Shown here piece by piece: positions 44,591-55,470 of a stretch of 64,000 nt of DNA. The notes under the pieces are model-generated. The model was not told the DNA's origin. It made no database searches and was given only the letters and a program-made list of their open reading frames with translations. Source of the DNA: Hanleya hanleyi. Its lineage: Eukaryota > Mollusca > Polyplacophora > Lepidopleurida > Hanleyidae. The translations under genes and the position numbers were made by a program. Each line of letters starts with the position of its first letter. Within the stretch, counting starts at the first letter, position 1. The DNA lies in contig JAVTVY010025150.1 in the NCBI GenBank assembly GCA_036873755.1, positions 51,170 through 115,169 on the forward strand, written 5' to 3'.

Positions 44591-44865
44591 TCCCTACAGA
44601 TTGCCGAACACTTCCACGAAAACCCACGGGTTTGGGACTACTTTCGGTCCGCGGAGGCAGACCGCATCACCGCCAGACCGCATCACCGCGGAGAAATACA
44701 TGCCCCCAAGGTGACGCCCCATTCACCCAGACCGGAAGTGACGTCATACCTGCGCACAACACTCCTGCGCACACCACCCCAATACCGCCACAATACCGCC
44801 ACATTTTTTTTTCTGCGCATGCGCAGTGAGGCGCTATCTCAACAATTGACCCTTTGTATACTACT

Positions 44866-44871
44866 TTCAAC
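44866..44871. other. Target-site duplication, right (ttcaac)
   Basis: This is identical to 32597-32602 and immediately follows the accctttgtatactact terminus. Confidence 0.85.
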
Positions 44872-45861
44872 CGTACATGAATATAGCCTCTCTAATTCTT
44901 CACCCGTGTTGGTCATTAGCATGGCGACGTCACCTTGGCCATTGTTACGTCAACCGACATCATAGAAGTTAGGCGACGTCCTGGACGCACCTGCTTGATC
45001 GGCCTCATCTGACCTGTAGTAATAATTCGCTACAAAGTTGCAATGCTCCAAACACAACGTAAATAGCCCGCACTCGATATAATTTACGGACCGCTTCTCG
45101 CGTTTTTCAAATACTCTTTCCATGCCGCATCTACAGGCAGCATATATATACAACATTTTTTCCTTCAGAACGCATACACAGAAATGCTCTCTTCATACCG
45201 CATCTCCAGGCAGCATATATATACAGCAAGTTTCCTCCAGACCGCATACACAAGGAGATGTTCTCTCCATACCGCATACCGTACCGCATTTCCACAGGCC
45301 GTATATGCAAGGACTTGCTATTCAGATGGCAAGACGCACTCTGCCCTGAAGTGAATATCATGGTCCATCTAAGCCTCCATATTGCGTCTTCCTTGGTTTG
45401 TACACGGCTTGATGTATTATAGACTTATTGTATGCGAGGTCATGATCAATAACCACACACCCTTCGATACCACGCTGGCTCGGCAGTCATCATACGGAAT
45501 ACAGCATTCTGGATCCTCAAATGCCAAATATCCCCACGTACCACTACGTAGTCCGCACGTCACGATACTGTAACGGTTCCCAAGGAAGAAGCGACGTTTA
45601 CCAGATTCACAATATGGAATGACATGTACTCTCTAGAAATCGCATCCTACTGACCGTAAAGAATCACGCAGATTTCATCCACCTCGCAAACGAGGATTCA
45701 CCAATTCCGTCTGGGTAGTTTTGCAGGTCCGGTCTGTATTTATTCCCTTCCGGCGTGTATACCATCTGAGTGGTTTGTTTGTATAACTACCTAATAAGCG
45801 ATCTAGATGCAGTGTGTGCGGTTGGTCATTAGCGTTCTTCTTTACCTGGTATAGAATAGGA
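44872..45861. other. Right flank; ~73 bp tandem repeat, otherwise no gene
   Basis: Between 45117 and 45310 a unit with accgcatctmcaggcagcat plus atatatac is repeated with a 73 bp period (two full copies and a degenerate third). The rest has no recognised coding sequence. Short open frames on both strands there are incidental. Confidence 0.6.
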
Positions 45862-46990
45862 GCGATATGCAAGGTGTGGGAAAAATTTAGGACGTCTGGC
45901 GAATATAAAGCAACCATATGACTTTACAAGAATGCATCCCTCGACACCTAACATTCATACCCGAGAATACTGTGGATTCTCAGACGTAGCCTTAGTATCT
46001 CAGCCGTGCTTTTATTGCAACTGTTCATGCGAAGACTAGAAAGTATCCGCACGACCACTAGCACCGGCTTAAGCGGAATTAGATACGCTAGCTCGGAAGC
46101 TGTAATGACAGATCAGCTCAAACAACACATCTGGTGTTAAAGGGTGAGCATCGTGGACATCTGATGGAGTTAACGCCTAAACATGGGGTAAACCTGGTAA
46201 ATGCAAGAATATCCAGAAAAACTATCCCGTAATGACGGACGTCGTACGGCCTAAATTCCCCACCAAAACAATAGACCTACATATATCTGTCGAGTGACAT
46301 GTACAGTGGTCGGGCCTCGGGGACTAACAGTCCACCAGCAGAATCCTACCATATACTGGTGAGAAATTGGAGCTATATGCAAGAGGTGGGAAAGATTGAC
46401 GACGTCTGGCGATTAAAAAGCAACCATATGACTACAAGAAAACATCCCTCGGCACCTAACATTCAGACCCGAGAATATGGTGGATTCTCGGACGTTTAAC
46501 CTTGGTATCTCACCCACGCTTTTGTTGCTGCCGTTCATGTGGAGACTATAAAGCATCCGCACGGCCCTTAGCACCGGATTAAGCGGAATTAGATAAGCTA
46601 GCTCGGAAGCTGTGATGACCGATCAGCTCAAACAACTCATTTGATGTTAATGGATGAGCATCTTGGACGTCTGATGGCGTAAACCCCCAGTAAACCTGGT
46701 AAATGCAAGAATATCCAGAAATTACAAGCGTCTAGTCCGTCATTCATAATCCAGCCGTCGTCCATTAGAGAATATCCGCGTCCATAATCCAAAGACCTAT
46801 TCCATTTTCCATATAACCTTCTTTACAGTAATGCCCGACGTCGTACGGCTTAAATTTCCCACCAAAACAATAAACCTACGTTTATTTGTCGAGTGACATG
46901 TACAGAGGGCGGGCGTCGGGAACTAACAGTCCACCAGCAGAATCCCACCATATACAGATAATAAACTGGAGCGATATGCAAGAAGGTTGT
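45862..46990 (-). repeat. Tandem LTR-like copies (~509 bp unit, two plus)
   Basis: agcgatatgcaag...gacgacgtctggcg...cgcttttattgc.actgttcatg...ttaagcggaattagataagc recurs at 45862 and 46371, with a third start at about 46970. Between 46718 and 46820 a block shared with 52240-52360 (attacaagcgtctrgtccgt) interrupts the second copy. It lies directly downstream, on the minus strand, of the gypsy integrase, where a 3' LTR is expected. Confidence 0.55.
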
Positions 46991-47005
46991 CTATTTTCCT
47001 CACAA

Positions 47006-47608
47006 TCACAACCCTATGAACCTTGGCTGCAACTTTTTGGGAGCAGATGCCTTCATATAAACCGTCTGACTCGTCTCGAATCCAGTCTTTTCAGGACGAA
47101 AGTCGTAAGCTGCCTTCTGGTGTTCGACCTGAACCTTAGTTCTCTCTCGAGCAAGGGCGTGGATATCCTGTATTCTGTCCTTGATTTCCAGCACATAGCT
47201 GTCTGCGCGAGTTTCTTTATGCTCGCGAAGAAAGGGCACAAGCTCGATCGCCATGTGAACTTCTCTTCCCAGCATTATACGGTTTGGCGTCTGATCCGTG
47301 GTCTCCTGTCTCTTCTCTCTGTACGCCGTCACCAAATAAGGGATCCAGATATCCCAGTAACGCTGTGTTGAATTCACGTAAGCTCTCGACATAGCCTCCA
47401 TCGTCCTGTTACAGCGTTCCACCATACCATGTGGCCAGTATGACGTGGACCTGGTCTTATCCAATTTAAGTAGACGGCAAAGCTTCTGAAAGACATTGCT
47501 CTCGAAGTTACTGCCACGATCCGAGTGGAGCTGCATAGGTACTCCAAATCGACTGGCAAAACCCTTCAATAGTGCATCAGTCAATGTTGCTGTCTTCTGA
47601 TTGGTCAA
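47006..47608 (-). pseudogene. Ty3/gypsy integrase core (copy 1 element)
   Basis: The 200-codon frame contains RFGVP.QLHSDRGSNFES (second catalytic D at residue 30) and GMVERCNRT (catalytic E at residue 64). A TPNRIMLGREVHMA-type region and the C-terminal YDFRPEKTGF..SQTVYM segment follow. The D-E spacing is 33 instead of 35, because two residues of the usual HPQSDG-type motif are missing. The first catalytic D (a DYFTKWTE segment) lies just upstream, at about 47610-47640, in another frame. It is inactive as it stands. It belongs with the retropepsin, RT and RNase H pieces up to 58.2 kb. Confidence 0.85.
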
Positions 47609-48124
47609 TTTCGGTCCATTTCGTGAAATAATCTGATATCACTAAGATTCATTTGCTTCCATTTTCTGTCTCCTGTAATGCTTCCTTCAGATCAAGAGCG
47701 ACCCTCTCCATTGGTTCACCGACCAGATACTGTTCTTGTTAGGTGGCTTGGTATTGGTACAATAGGGATGCGTTTCGTCGGGTCCTATGAAACACAAGTC
47801 GCCTATATGTTCAACTCAAATACTAACTTTACTTTATGGACAAGTAACGATACAAACATATAAACATCTACAGTCGGTTGGATATAGAGCCTAAACTACC
47901 TGGTCCTCAGTGTCGGTGCATCCGAGCTCTGGCATAATTCAATTTACAGTCCTGCTATATTTATGCATGATGATACAATGGTAAGATTATACAAGCCTAC
48001 AATTCACAGTTGGAAACTTAGTACACAGCTGATTGAAACATTAATAGGTTTTAACATGTCAACTCCTAAATGCACACAATCAACACCTGGACAAGCTGCT
48101 GTCTACCATCCCGTTTAGACGGGA

Positions 48125-48300
48125 GATAACAACGCATATAAGGGAAGTGGGAAGAGGTGCCGACATACTGACACAGCCACATAACTTCACAGTCTAGTCT
48201 TCTGTTTAACCTATTCTAAAGCACATACCAAGAATCTAGCGATTCGTGATATGTGTTGCATCTCAGGTACGCTTTTATTGTACCTGTTCATGTGGCAACT
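48125..48300 (+). repeat. LTR fragment (second copy 49612-49787)
   Basis: This includes aacgcatataagggaagtgg (TATA-like), taaagcacataccaagaatc and cgcttttattgtacctgttc, matching 31326-31500. A further partial start (acaacgcatataagggaagt) occurs at 48603 and 50090. Its presence between two pol domains shows rearrangement. Confidence 0.65.
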
Positions 48301-48815
48301 TGGATGACATGACCACACGGCTTCTAGCACTCTAGAGAGCTATGATGGAAATGCTCCCACAAATCGTATATTGGTGATTGGTGAGCTGTGTCGCTGTGAC
48401 AACTCGTACACTGGGGATTGGTGAGCGTCAGATGAAAATGATGGCATTTAACACAAAAGACTAGTCTGTAAGGCCCGATGTCGACCCAGCATCAACTTCC
48501 CACAATGCCAACATATATCAAAGACCAAAAGGTCTGTACAGGGTGTGGGCCCCTGGGACGAAACGTCCACCAGCAGAATCTCGCCATATACAGGTAAAAA
48601 TTACAACGCATATAAGGGAAGTGGGAAGAGGTGCCGACATACTGACAGAGCAACATGACTTCACAGTATAGTCTTCTGGTTATTAGGACACAAAGCAATT
48701 AGGACACAGAGACACCTGTAATCACAAGTGTTCCTGTGACAACTGTCTGAAAGTCGACAGATGTTACATATAACAATAAAACAGCCAATCAATATATTAT
48801 AACTAATTACTACTA

Positions 48816-49094
48816 TTAGAACATCACAATAGTACATATCTCACACTGTCTGCAGTACTTTCCAGTATCCTCCTTCAGACCTGGCCAACAGAAGTGTTCC
48901 TTGATGCGGCCTATCGTTCTGCGGCCTCCAGTGGAGACACCGTGACAATACTCGTACACGTGGAATCGCAGCTTGGATGGGATTATGAGCTGGAATGTAA
49001 TTCCGGAACTGCCCTCGTGCCATTTCCGAAACAGAATGCCATATGTGGATACCAGTCGATCCCACCGTCTCCAGGGCGACTTCACTTTCCACAA
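48816..49094 (-). pseudogene. Gypsy H2C2 zinc-binding domain, duplicate copy 1
   Basis: The frame shows IPSKLRFHVYEYCHGVSTGG, then RRTIGRIKEHFCWPGLKED, then YCRQCEIC. The C-x2-C pair and the WPGL..D motif are typical of the domain preceding gypsy integrases. The segment that normally holds the second histidine after STGG is missing, so the finger is probably not functional. Confidence 0.75.
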
Positions 49095-50302
49095 AGTAGA
49101 AGATATGTCTTTTCATTCGAGTCTTCCTATGACGCTCGAGACAGCTTCCAAGATGCCTCCTGTAATGCTTCCTTCAGATCAAGAGCGACCCTCTCCATTG
49201 GTTCACCGACCAGATACTGTTCTTGTGAGGTGGCTTGGTATTGGTACAATAGGGATGCGTTTCGTCGGGTCCTATGAAACACAAGTCGCCTATATGTTCA
49301 ACTCAAATACTAACTTTACTTTATGGACAAGTAACGATACAAACATATAAACATCTACAGTCGGTTGGATATAGAGCCTAAACTACCTGGTCCTCAGTGT
49401 CGGTGCATCCGAGCTCTGGCATAATTCAATTTACAGTCCTGCTATATTTATGCATGATGATACAATGGTAAGATTATACAAGCCTACAATTCACAGTTGG
49501 AAACTTAGTACACAGCTGATTGAAACATTAATAGGTTTTAACATGTCAACTCCTAAATGCACACAATCAACACCTGGACAAGCTGCTGTCTACCATCCCG
49601 TTTAGACGGGAGATAACAACGCATATAAGGGAAGTGGGAAGAGGTGCCGACATACTGACACAGCCACATAACTTCACAGTCTAGTCTTCTGTTTAACCTA
49701 TTCTAAAGCACATACCAAGAATCTAGCGATTCGTGATATGTGTTGCATCTCAGGTACGCTTTTATTGTACCTGTTCATGTGGCAACTTGGATGACATGAC
49801 CACACGGCTCCTAGCACTCTAGAGAGCTATGATGGAAATGCTCCCACAAATCGTATATTGGTGATTGGTGAGCTGTGTCGCTGTGACAACTCGTACACTG
49901 GGGATTGGTGAGCGTCAGATGAAAATGATGGCATTTAACACAAAAGACTAGTCTGTAAGGCCCGATGTCGACCCAGCATCAACTTCCCACAATGCCAACA
50001 TATATCAAAGACCAAAAGGTCTGTACAGGGTGTGGGCCCCTGGGACGAAACGTCCACCAGCAGAATCTCGCCATATACAGGTAAAAATTACAACGCATAT
50101 AAGGGAAGTGGGAAGAGGTGCCGACATACTGACAGAGCAACATGACTTCACAGTATAGTCTTCTGGTTATTAGGACACAAAGCAATTAGGACACAGAGAC
50201 ACCTGTAATCACAAGTGTTCCTGTGTCAACTGTCTGAAAGTCGACAGATGTTACATATAACAATAAAACAGCCAATCAATATATTATAACTAATTACTAC
50301 TA

Positions 50303-50581
50303 TTAGAACATCACAATAGTACATATCTCACACTGTCTGCAGTACTTTCCAGTATCCTCCTTCAGACCTGGCCAACAGAAGTGTTCCTTGATGCGGCCTA
50401 TCGTTCTGCGGCCTCCAGTGGAGACACCGTGACAATACTCGTACACGTGGAATCGCAGCTTGGATGGGATTATGAGCTGGAATGTAATTCCGGAACTGCC
50501 CTCGTGCCATTTCCGAAACAGAATGCCATATGTGGATACCAGTCGATCCCACCGTCTCCAGGGCGACTTCACTTTCCACAA
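50303..50581 (-). pseudogene. Gypsy H2C2 zinc-binding domain, duplicate copy 2
   Basis: The translation is identical to 48816-49094. This is the copy made by the 1487 bp tandem duplication, and it is the one continuous with the RNase H region upstream. Confidence 0.75.
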
Positions 50582-50613
50582 AGTAGAAGATATGTCTTTT
50601 CATTCGAGTCTTC

Positions 50614-51174
50614 CTATGACGCTCGAGACAGCTTCCAAGATGCCGCAAATACCTTCATCTTCGGGCTGCGCATTTCTTGTCTTGTGATCCCCATCCTTCC
50701 AGCAGGATCGGACTTTTGGTGCTGACATTTCCAGTTTTGTCCGTCTGACAACGTGTCACGAGATGCCCACACGTGATTTAACGGCATGAGCATCTGCGTC
50801 TTCCTCCAATACGTCTTGATGCTCTGCCTCTGAGTTCCAGCATTTTTCTCGCTTTCGCTGAAAGCAGGGTCGTGTGGACAATGGATCTGCATTTCCGTGA
50901 CGCCGGCCAGGTCTGTGGTGCACTTCCAGGTTGAAGGTACTGTGGTCTGCAGCCACCTAGTCATTTGTCCTTCGGGTTCTTTTAACCGCATCATCCAGCT
51001 AATCGCAGAGTTGTCTGTCCTCAAGAGAATTGGCTGCCCATACACATAATGCTTGAAATGCTTCAGAGCCTTCACCACAGCTAAAAGTTCTTTACGAGTA
51101 ACGCAATAACGACGTTCTTGCTTCTTCTTGCCGAACTCATATAGGGTGCACCCCAGAGATTTTTCATTCGGCAT
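50614..51174 (-). pseudogene. Gypsy RNase H domain
   Basis: RRYCVTRKELLAVVKALKHF and ILLRTDNSAISWMM are classic motifs of the RNase H domain that follows gypsy RT (acidic residues E and D retained). After RWLQTT the correct frame shifts, since HHRPGRRHGNADPLSTRPC appears in the overlapping frame 50756-50956. It is therefore broken. Confidence 0.8.
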
Positions 51175-51786
51175 GGAATAGACAATGGGCCCGTTTTTCG
51201 GTCCCCAATTGTCGTAAAATCTTCAATCCAAATCACTTATATGTATATATTTTCTGAAAGAGCATGGTTAAACTATTATTTTAAGACATAGCACTGCTAT
51301 GTTATAGAAAAATAAATCTCGAGCATTCCTCTCCAATCTTGCTTCATTTGTCCTAGAAAAACCCCTTAAAATGGTCAAATTTGGTTCAATTTCCAGAAAA
51401 ATCTGTAAGGGCGATTTCACGTTCCCTGATCCGGTCTCAACTTAAAAAGGCAAAAAAAGTGGGGGTCAACCTGCTAGTTTTTTGTCAGATTTTCTTCCAG
51501 TAAATGAGTCCTGATTTTTAGGCACGCCCAAGGGGCATAACTGAAGCAGGACAAAATTTAATCCCATGATCCCGACCAGCGTGTAGACGAAGCCAGACAT
51601 CGATCTGTACGTGCTCGTTTGCAGCTTTGATAATGCTGAATATGACGGTATTACAGATATAAGCTATTAAGAAGACAAGAAGAATTATGATGTAGCAGAA
51701 AACGGGCAGTCTATCGTATTATGAAATTAGACCAGGGCCATTACTACGAAACTGGAGAGCCACCATATGCTATAACCTTCTCTTCG
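51175..51786. other. Spacer between RT and RNase H pieces; no gene
   Basis: This is unassigned, AT-rich sequence interrupting the pol reading direction. It is probably an insertion. No ends could be defined. Confidence 0.4.
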
Positions 51787-52038
51787 TCATCCTGTTGCTG
51801 TGAAAGCGCGGCCCCATGCTTGGTCAGATGCATCCGTATAAAAAAATATAGCGTCCTTCCCTCTTTGGATAAGCGAGGATTGGACTTCCATGAGTTTTCC
51901 CCGCAGCTGTGCGGCATCGCCCCATTCAAAGCGAGTATTCTTCTCGGTCAGCGTATGCAGTGGTGCGGCTATCGTGGCGAATCCAGGGACGTGGCGAAAC
52001 CGTCTGTAGTGGCTGCACAATTCCATAAATGAGACCAT
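51787..52038 (-). pseudogene. Gypsy RT thumb / start of RNase H
   Basis: The translation contains SFMELCSHYRRF, PGFATIAAPLHTLTEKNTRFEW and IFFYTDASDQAWGRA, which are the RT connection and first RNase H strand of Ty3/gypsy. It is separated from the remaining RNase H by about 610 bp and from the RT fingers/palm by the Penelope-like insertion. Confidence 0.8.
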
Positions 52039-52239
52039 GTGATAATTCTTGATATGTTTATAGTTGATGATATCTATAGTATCATCCTGTTGGGTATTGT
52101 CCGTCTTTCAAACGAACATATGCGAATCGATGGCTGGGTTCGCCTACTTACCCGCTGGGGCGAGTGAATAACGTGTCAATGGCCTCAGTTATGCCCCTTT
52201 AGTGAGCGTAATAATCATGGCTCATTTAAGGCAGGAAAA

Positions 52240-52680
52240 TTTTACCAATTACAAGCGTCTGGTCCGTCATTCATAATTCAGCCGTCATCCATTAAAAAAT
52301 ATCTATATCCGCGTCCATAATTCAAAGACCTATTCCATATTCCATATAACAGCATTAGCCCCAAATTCAAAAAGACAATCAGTATACATAACCATAGGCT
52401 AGTTTCCTGCAAGAGAAAAGCGGTCAGCAGTTTTCAATGATGCCGGCAAGACATCAGGATATTAAAAAAAAATCATATCTGTATCGCTGATCAGTATCCA
52501 TATTATATTCATTGTAAAGTCATCATCTAGAGAATGACGTTACTCGGTCACGCTTTGGTTGTGACTGTTCATATGAGCACCATGATAATCTTGAAGCACA
52601 TGGGTTCATACAGCCCCTAGCCCCGGTTCAAGCGAAATTAGACATACGTTACGAAACGTAACACCATAGATCTTGCACGC
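52240..52680 (-). repeat. LTR-like dispersed repeat, copy B
   Basis: On the minus strand it runs from gttacgtttcgtaacgtatg through ggaaactagcctatg and gttatatggaatatggaata to gaccagacgcttgtaattg. The first half equals 28350-28625 and the second half equals 46718-46820. The whole, with divergence, equals 59690-60050 in each macrosatellite unit. It is probably a full-length solo LTR of about 440 bp. Confidence 0.6.
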
Positions 52681-52910
52681 TATGCTCGTACTTTGCTGTC
52701 GGCATGTGATAGCAAACTTTGAGTGGAGGCGCTTGGTGGTATAGCCCTGTTACATAAGTTTCTGCAACAATGGTTTTGACGAATCAAATCGTCACATTTA
52801 ACACAGGATCTAGCAAATGCTACTAGGCGAGATATGTATACGCCATATGCAGGTCCCACTGGTATATTACTGTCCAGAAAGCGGTAGTTTACGATGTCAA
52901 AATTGATTGA

Positions 52911-53227
52911 GTGAGTGAGTGAATAGAATTTAACGTCGCTTTCAACAATATTTCAGCTATATAACGACGAACCAACTAAGCACCACCCGGCCCAGTTGTG
53001 TTCCTGCTACTTCAAAGAAGAAATCTTTGAAGCAGCATGGAACCAGACACCCTCCATCCACCCTATGAAACACTGAGGACAGCGTACAAGACACAGACAG
53101 GACGCTTACATGGTGCAATAAAGACAAGTGATATTACGGTGCTAGACATCACATTATCAAGTTCCTGTTGCTTCTCAGCAAAATGCATTGAAGCAACAGG
53201 AACCTGAACCCACCCAACCACCTGCCG
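52911..53227 (+). repeat. Left inverted segment (~310 bp) bracketing the Penelope-like element
   Basis: It starts ttgagtgagtgagtgaatag and continues aacgtcgctttcaac, ccaactaagcaccacccggc and gaagcaacaggaacctgaac to ccacctgcc. It is the inverse of 56874-57187 at about 90-95% by eye. Its head is the gastropod-type SINE-like motif. Confidence 0.85.
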
Positions 53228-53229
53228 AT

Positions 53230-53869
53230 GTCGAAATTGTAATCATCTCTTTTGTCAGAGACGAGAGAGAAGGCCCGCTTCGTTTTTATAGAGATATAGG
53301 TCCAAATTATGATGTACCGGCAGGGCTATCCGTAGCTTCTTTCAGACCCAGTGAAGGAGAATATATATCCTTCACTGGGTCATTTATATAGCGATTACCC
53401 ACAGCGAGAAGATCGTCTATATAGCATTTGGTGAATGAAAAGTTACGGGCTTTGAAAGCGCCTGCAGTCATATTCATAAAGAGAACAGATATAGGTCAGC
53501 CAACAGGGGTTCACAATTAGTTCCCGCTGGAATACCTATATGCTGTTGATATATTGTGTTGCCAAATTTCACATAAATATTTTTAATGAGAAATTTAAGC
53601 AACTCTATAAACAAAGACACATCCCATGAATGATATCTCTTGTATGTAGTAGAGCTAAATAATGCTTCATGGCTTCTGACATTAATATATCTACGATCAG
53701 TTTTCTTGAACACAGATACTACTAATGAACTTAGACGGTCAATAAGGTCCTGATGAGGGATTGTGATATACAGAGTCGAGAAATCCCATGTGGACACATG
53801 TCTGTACGGTATGTGACCTTTAGCATCAAGTTCTTCCGTAAGACATTTTGAGTTTTTCAATATCCTCAT
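53230..53869 (-). pseudogene. Penelope-like reverse transcriptase (RT core)
   Basis: The 131-codon frame (53474-53869) contains WDFSTLYITIPHQDLIDRL and QQHIGIPAGTNCEPLLADL, the palm motifs of Penelope-like RTs. After a frame change, the catalytic CYIDDLL motif (YIDD at 53412-53423) and a GLKEAT-type strand follow. The sequence ends near the left inverted segment. It is encoded after the GIY-YIG domain on the same strand. Confidence 0.75.
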
Positions 53870-54945
53870 ACATTCAACGCCAGTTTTTAGAAAGATACCT
53901 TTCCCAAAATGCGTTTACCTTCTGAAGGGCCCTCGTCAACAGGGTTGAAAGAAGCTTGGTGGTACAGCTTCTAGAACCACCTATGAGTAGCTTTGTATGG
54001 TGATTTATGCATTTTGGGAGTCCAGTATACTTTTAGTATGTCATTATGATTGGTTGGAAGACAAATACCTCTTTCCCTGAGAAACGTTTGTTAAATAAAT
54101 CTTCCAGAGTAAATGCAGTTTGGGAGTAAGTAGACGTATTTTATGATGAAATGTTTACACTCAATTCTTGAACCAGCACCTGGTAATAGTTATATTCACA
54201 TATGAATATTTTATTATTTGGAGCTTTGTCTGCTGGGACTATGACGAATATACTCTGGAGATTTGCTATAACTTGAGAATTGAGTTTCTCAGTACTCGTT
54301 TTGCTTGGAGAAGGATTTTTCTGTCAATATGGGGGATTGTTTCAATGACCTTGCTCTTGGTGAGGTCCAACCAATCAGCGAGTATTGTAGATTCACCTTT
54401 TGTTATATAGTTCATGTAAGAGGAGATACCGCTTTTCAACGTGACTTCACATGTTCGAATATGAAACAATGGTCGATCACATCCCCATTTGCTACTATTG
54501 GAAATCCCGTAAATTCACGTCACTTCGTCTTACATGGACTATATGCCCACCTTTTTCTCGCTTAGGCCAATCACTAACGTACTGTTCCAATGCAGACAGG
54601 ACTATCTTCTGGTCGGTCTTCAGATTCTCGGCTCTCTATATTGAGGTCCCTTCATCAGGAGTAATCTTAGGTTCTCATCCCTCCCTATATCAAGATTACC
54701 AGTCACAATATGTTTGCATGGTGTATAGATAAAGTTCGACGATTCACAATCACAACTATATAGCTGCCAGACGTGTATAAGTTGCAGTCAAACTCCTTGA
54801 CAGCATTGGAGTAATTGAATATTTTGGTGGCTATAGATTTAGTATACTTATATGAAATGCAACTGTGAACTTAAAATAGTTTTATACAGCGTTGCGTACC
54901 TCTGGGTCATTCAAGATTCGATGTAAATTAATAATGTCCAGTCCT
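53870..54945 (-). pseudogene. Penelope-like element, decayed middle region
   Basis: Between the RT palm and the GIY-YIG part only scattered recognisable frames remain (for example 54266-54469, with KSKVIETIPHIDRKILLQAK). The region is the right length for the RT N-terminal part but is too disrupted for domain calls. Confidence 0.45.
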
Positions 54946-55470
54946 TTATCTAAGTAGTTGAGTTTCAAGAAAAGTCGATCTTGAGATGTTTCGATTATGT
55001 TCACTGGACGATACAACCGAAAATACGCTATATCTTGACATAATTTTTTGATTTTGTGTGGTGTTGGTATTTCCTGAAGACGCAGATTGTTGTATATCTC
55101 TGGCTATATGATTTAAAGCTCTCGGAGGTAACGCATACAGAACTGTAGGTAAGCTGTGTATACTACTGGGTGGGTTATTTAAACCCACTAAGTAATTTAA
55201 AGTGATATGATCGTGAATCCTCACACTATTGAACTTTCTCCAATCATGACTGCGATGTCTCTGTTGATGGGGTTTAAATAGCTGGGTAATATTGGATATA
55301 TTTGAACGGCGGTTTGTAACATTGTCGAACTCACTAACATCATTTAAACCATACGGAAACATTGACCCAAGTTCTAGCATCCAGAATAGTTCCTGCTCTC
55401 GGATTTTTCCCTCAAATCCAAAGGGGAATCCTTGGTAGATGGATAAACGACGCTTATGAGCTGAATACAA
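54946..55470 (-). pseudogene. Penelope-like element: end of GIY-YIG and linker
   Basis: The 174-codon frame begins near a Glu-containing ELFWMLELGSMFPYGLN stretch, the typical end of the GIY-YIG nuclease in Penelope-like elements. It is followed by a basic His-rich linker (KPHQQRHRSHDWRKFNSVRI) and LNYLVGLNNPPSSIHSLPTV. Confidence 0.7.

Larger units (their letters stand above)
32603..44865. mobile_element. 12.3 kb palindromic element with 6 bp TSD and zinc-finger genes
   Basis: Both ends are agtagtatacaaagggt reading inward (32603-32619 and the complement at 44849-44865). Both are flanked by a perfect ttcaac duplication (32597-32602, 44866-44871), and sequence outside is unrelated, so this is one insertion. 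Inside, the left arm (to about 36750) is the inverted copy of the right arm (from about 37244). From 34112 to 35765 the two are collinear without an indel (coordinates of paired bases sum to 75867). From 35766 to about 36360 they are again collinear (sum 73984). Differences are tandem-repeat copy number, a few substitutions and one 1883 bp net deletion on the left. Zinc-finger genes point outward from a central hub. The 6 bp duplication and AG termini agree with Polintons (family knowledge), but no integrase, polymerase or capsid gene is present. Confidence 0.85.
47671..50644. repeat. 1487 bp tandem duplication inside the gypsy element
   Basis: 47671-49157 and 49158-50644 are head-to-tail copies with an exact 1487 bp offset and very few differences (for example ttgttagg/ttgtgagg near 47740/49227 and ggcttcta/ggctccta near 48320/49807). 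Each contains LTR-like sequence and the H2C2 domain, so one duplication event copied part of pol together with LTR material. Confidence 0.95.

Noticed and set aside
32603..44865. Simple assembly artefact (long-read hairpin) as sole explanation of the palindrome
   Set aside because: It is not excluded, but the 6 bp target duplication, terminal repeats, unique loop, unequal array lengths and a deletion with filler on one side are hard to produce by a read-through artefact.
32603..44865. Integrated herpesvirus-like inverted repeat
   Set aside because: No herpesvirus gene or packaging motif is recognisable. The 6 bp duplication fits transposition better.
47678..49350. Plus-strand ORFs such as 48894-49277 and 50381-50725
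   Set aside because: They are antisense to the gypsy H2C2 coding sequence and duplicated with it.
53345..53381. Hammerhead ribozyme of the Penelope-like element
   Set aside because: The hairpin lacks the conserved CTGATGA and GAAA core and lies in RT coding sequence.
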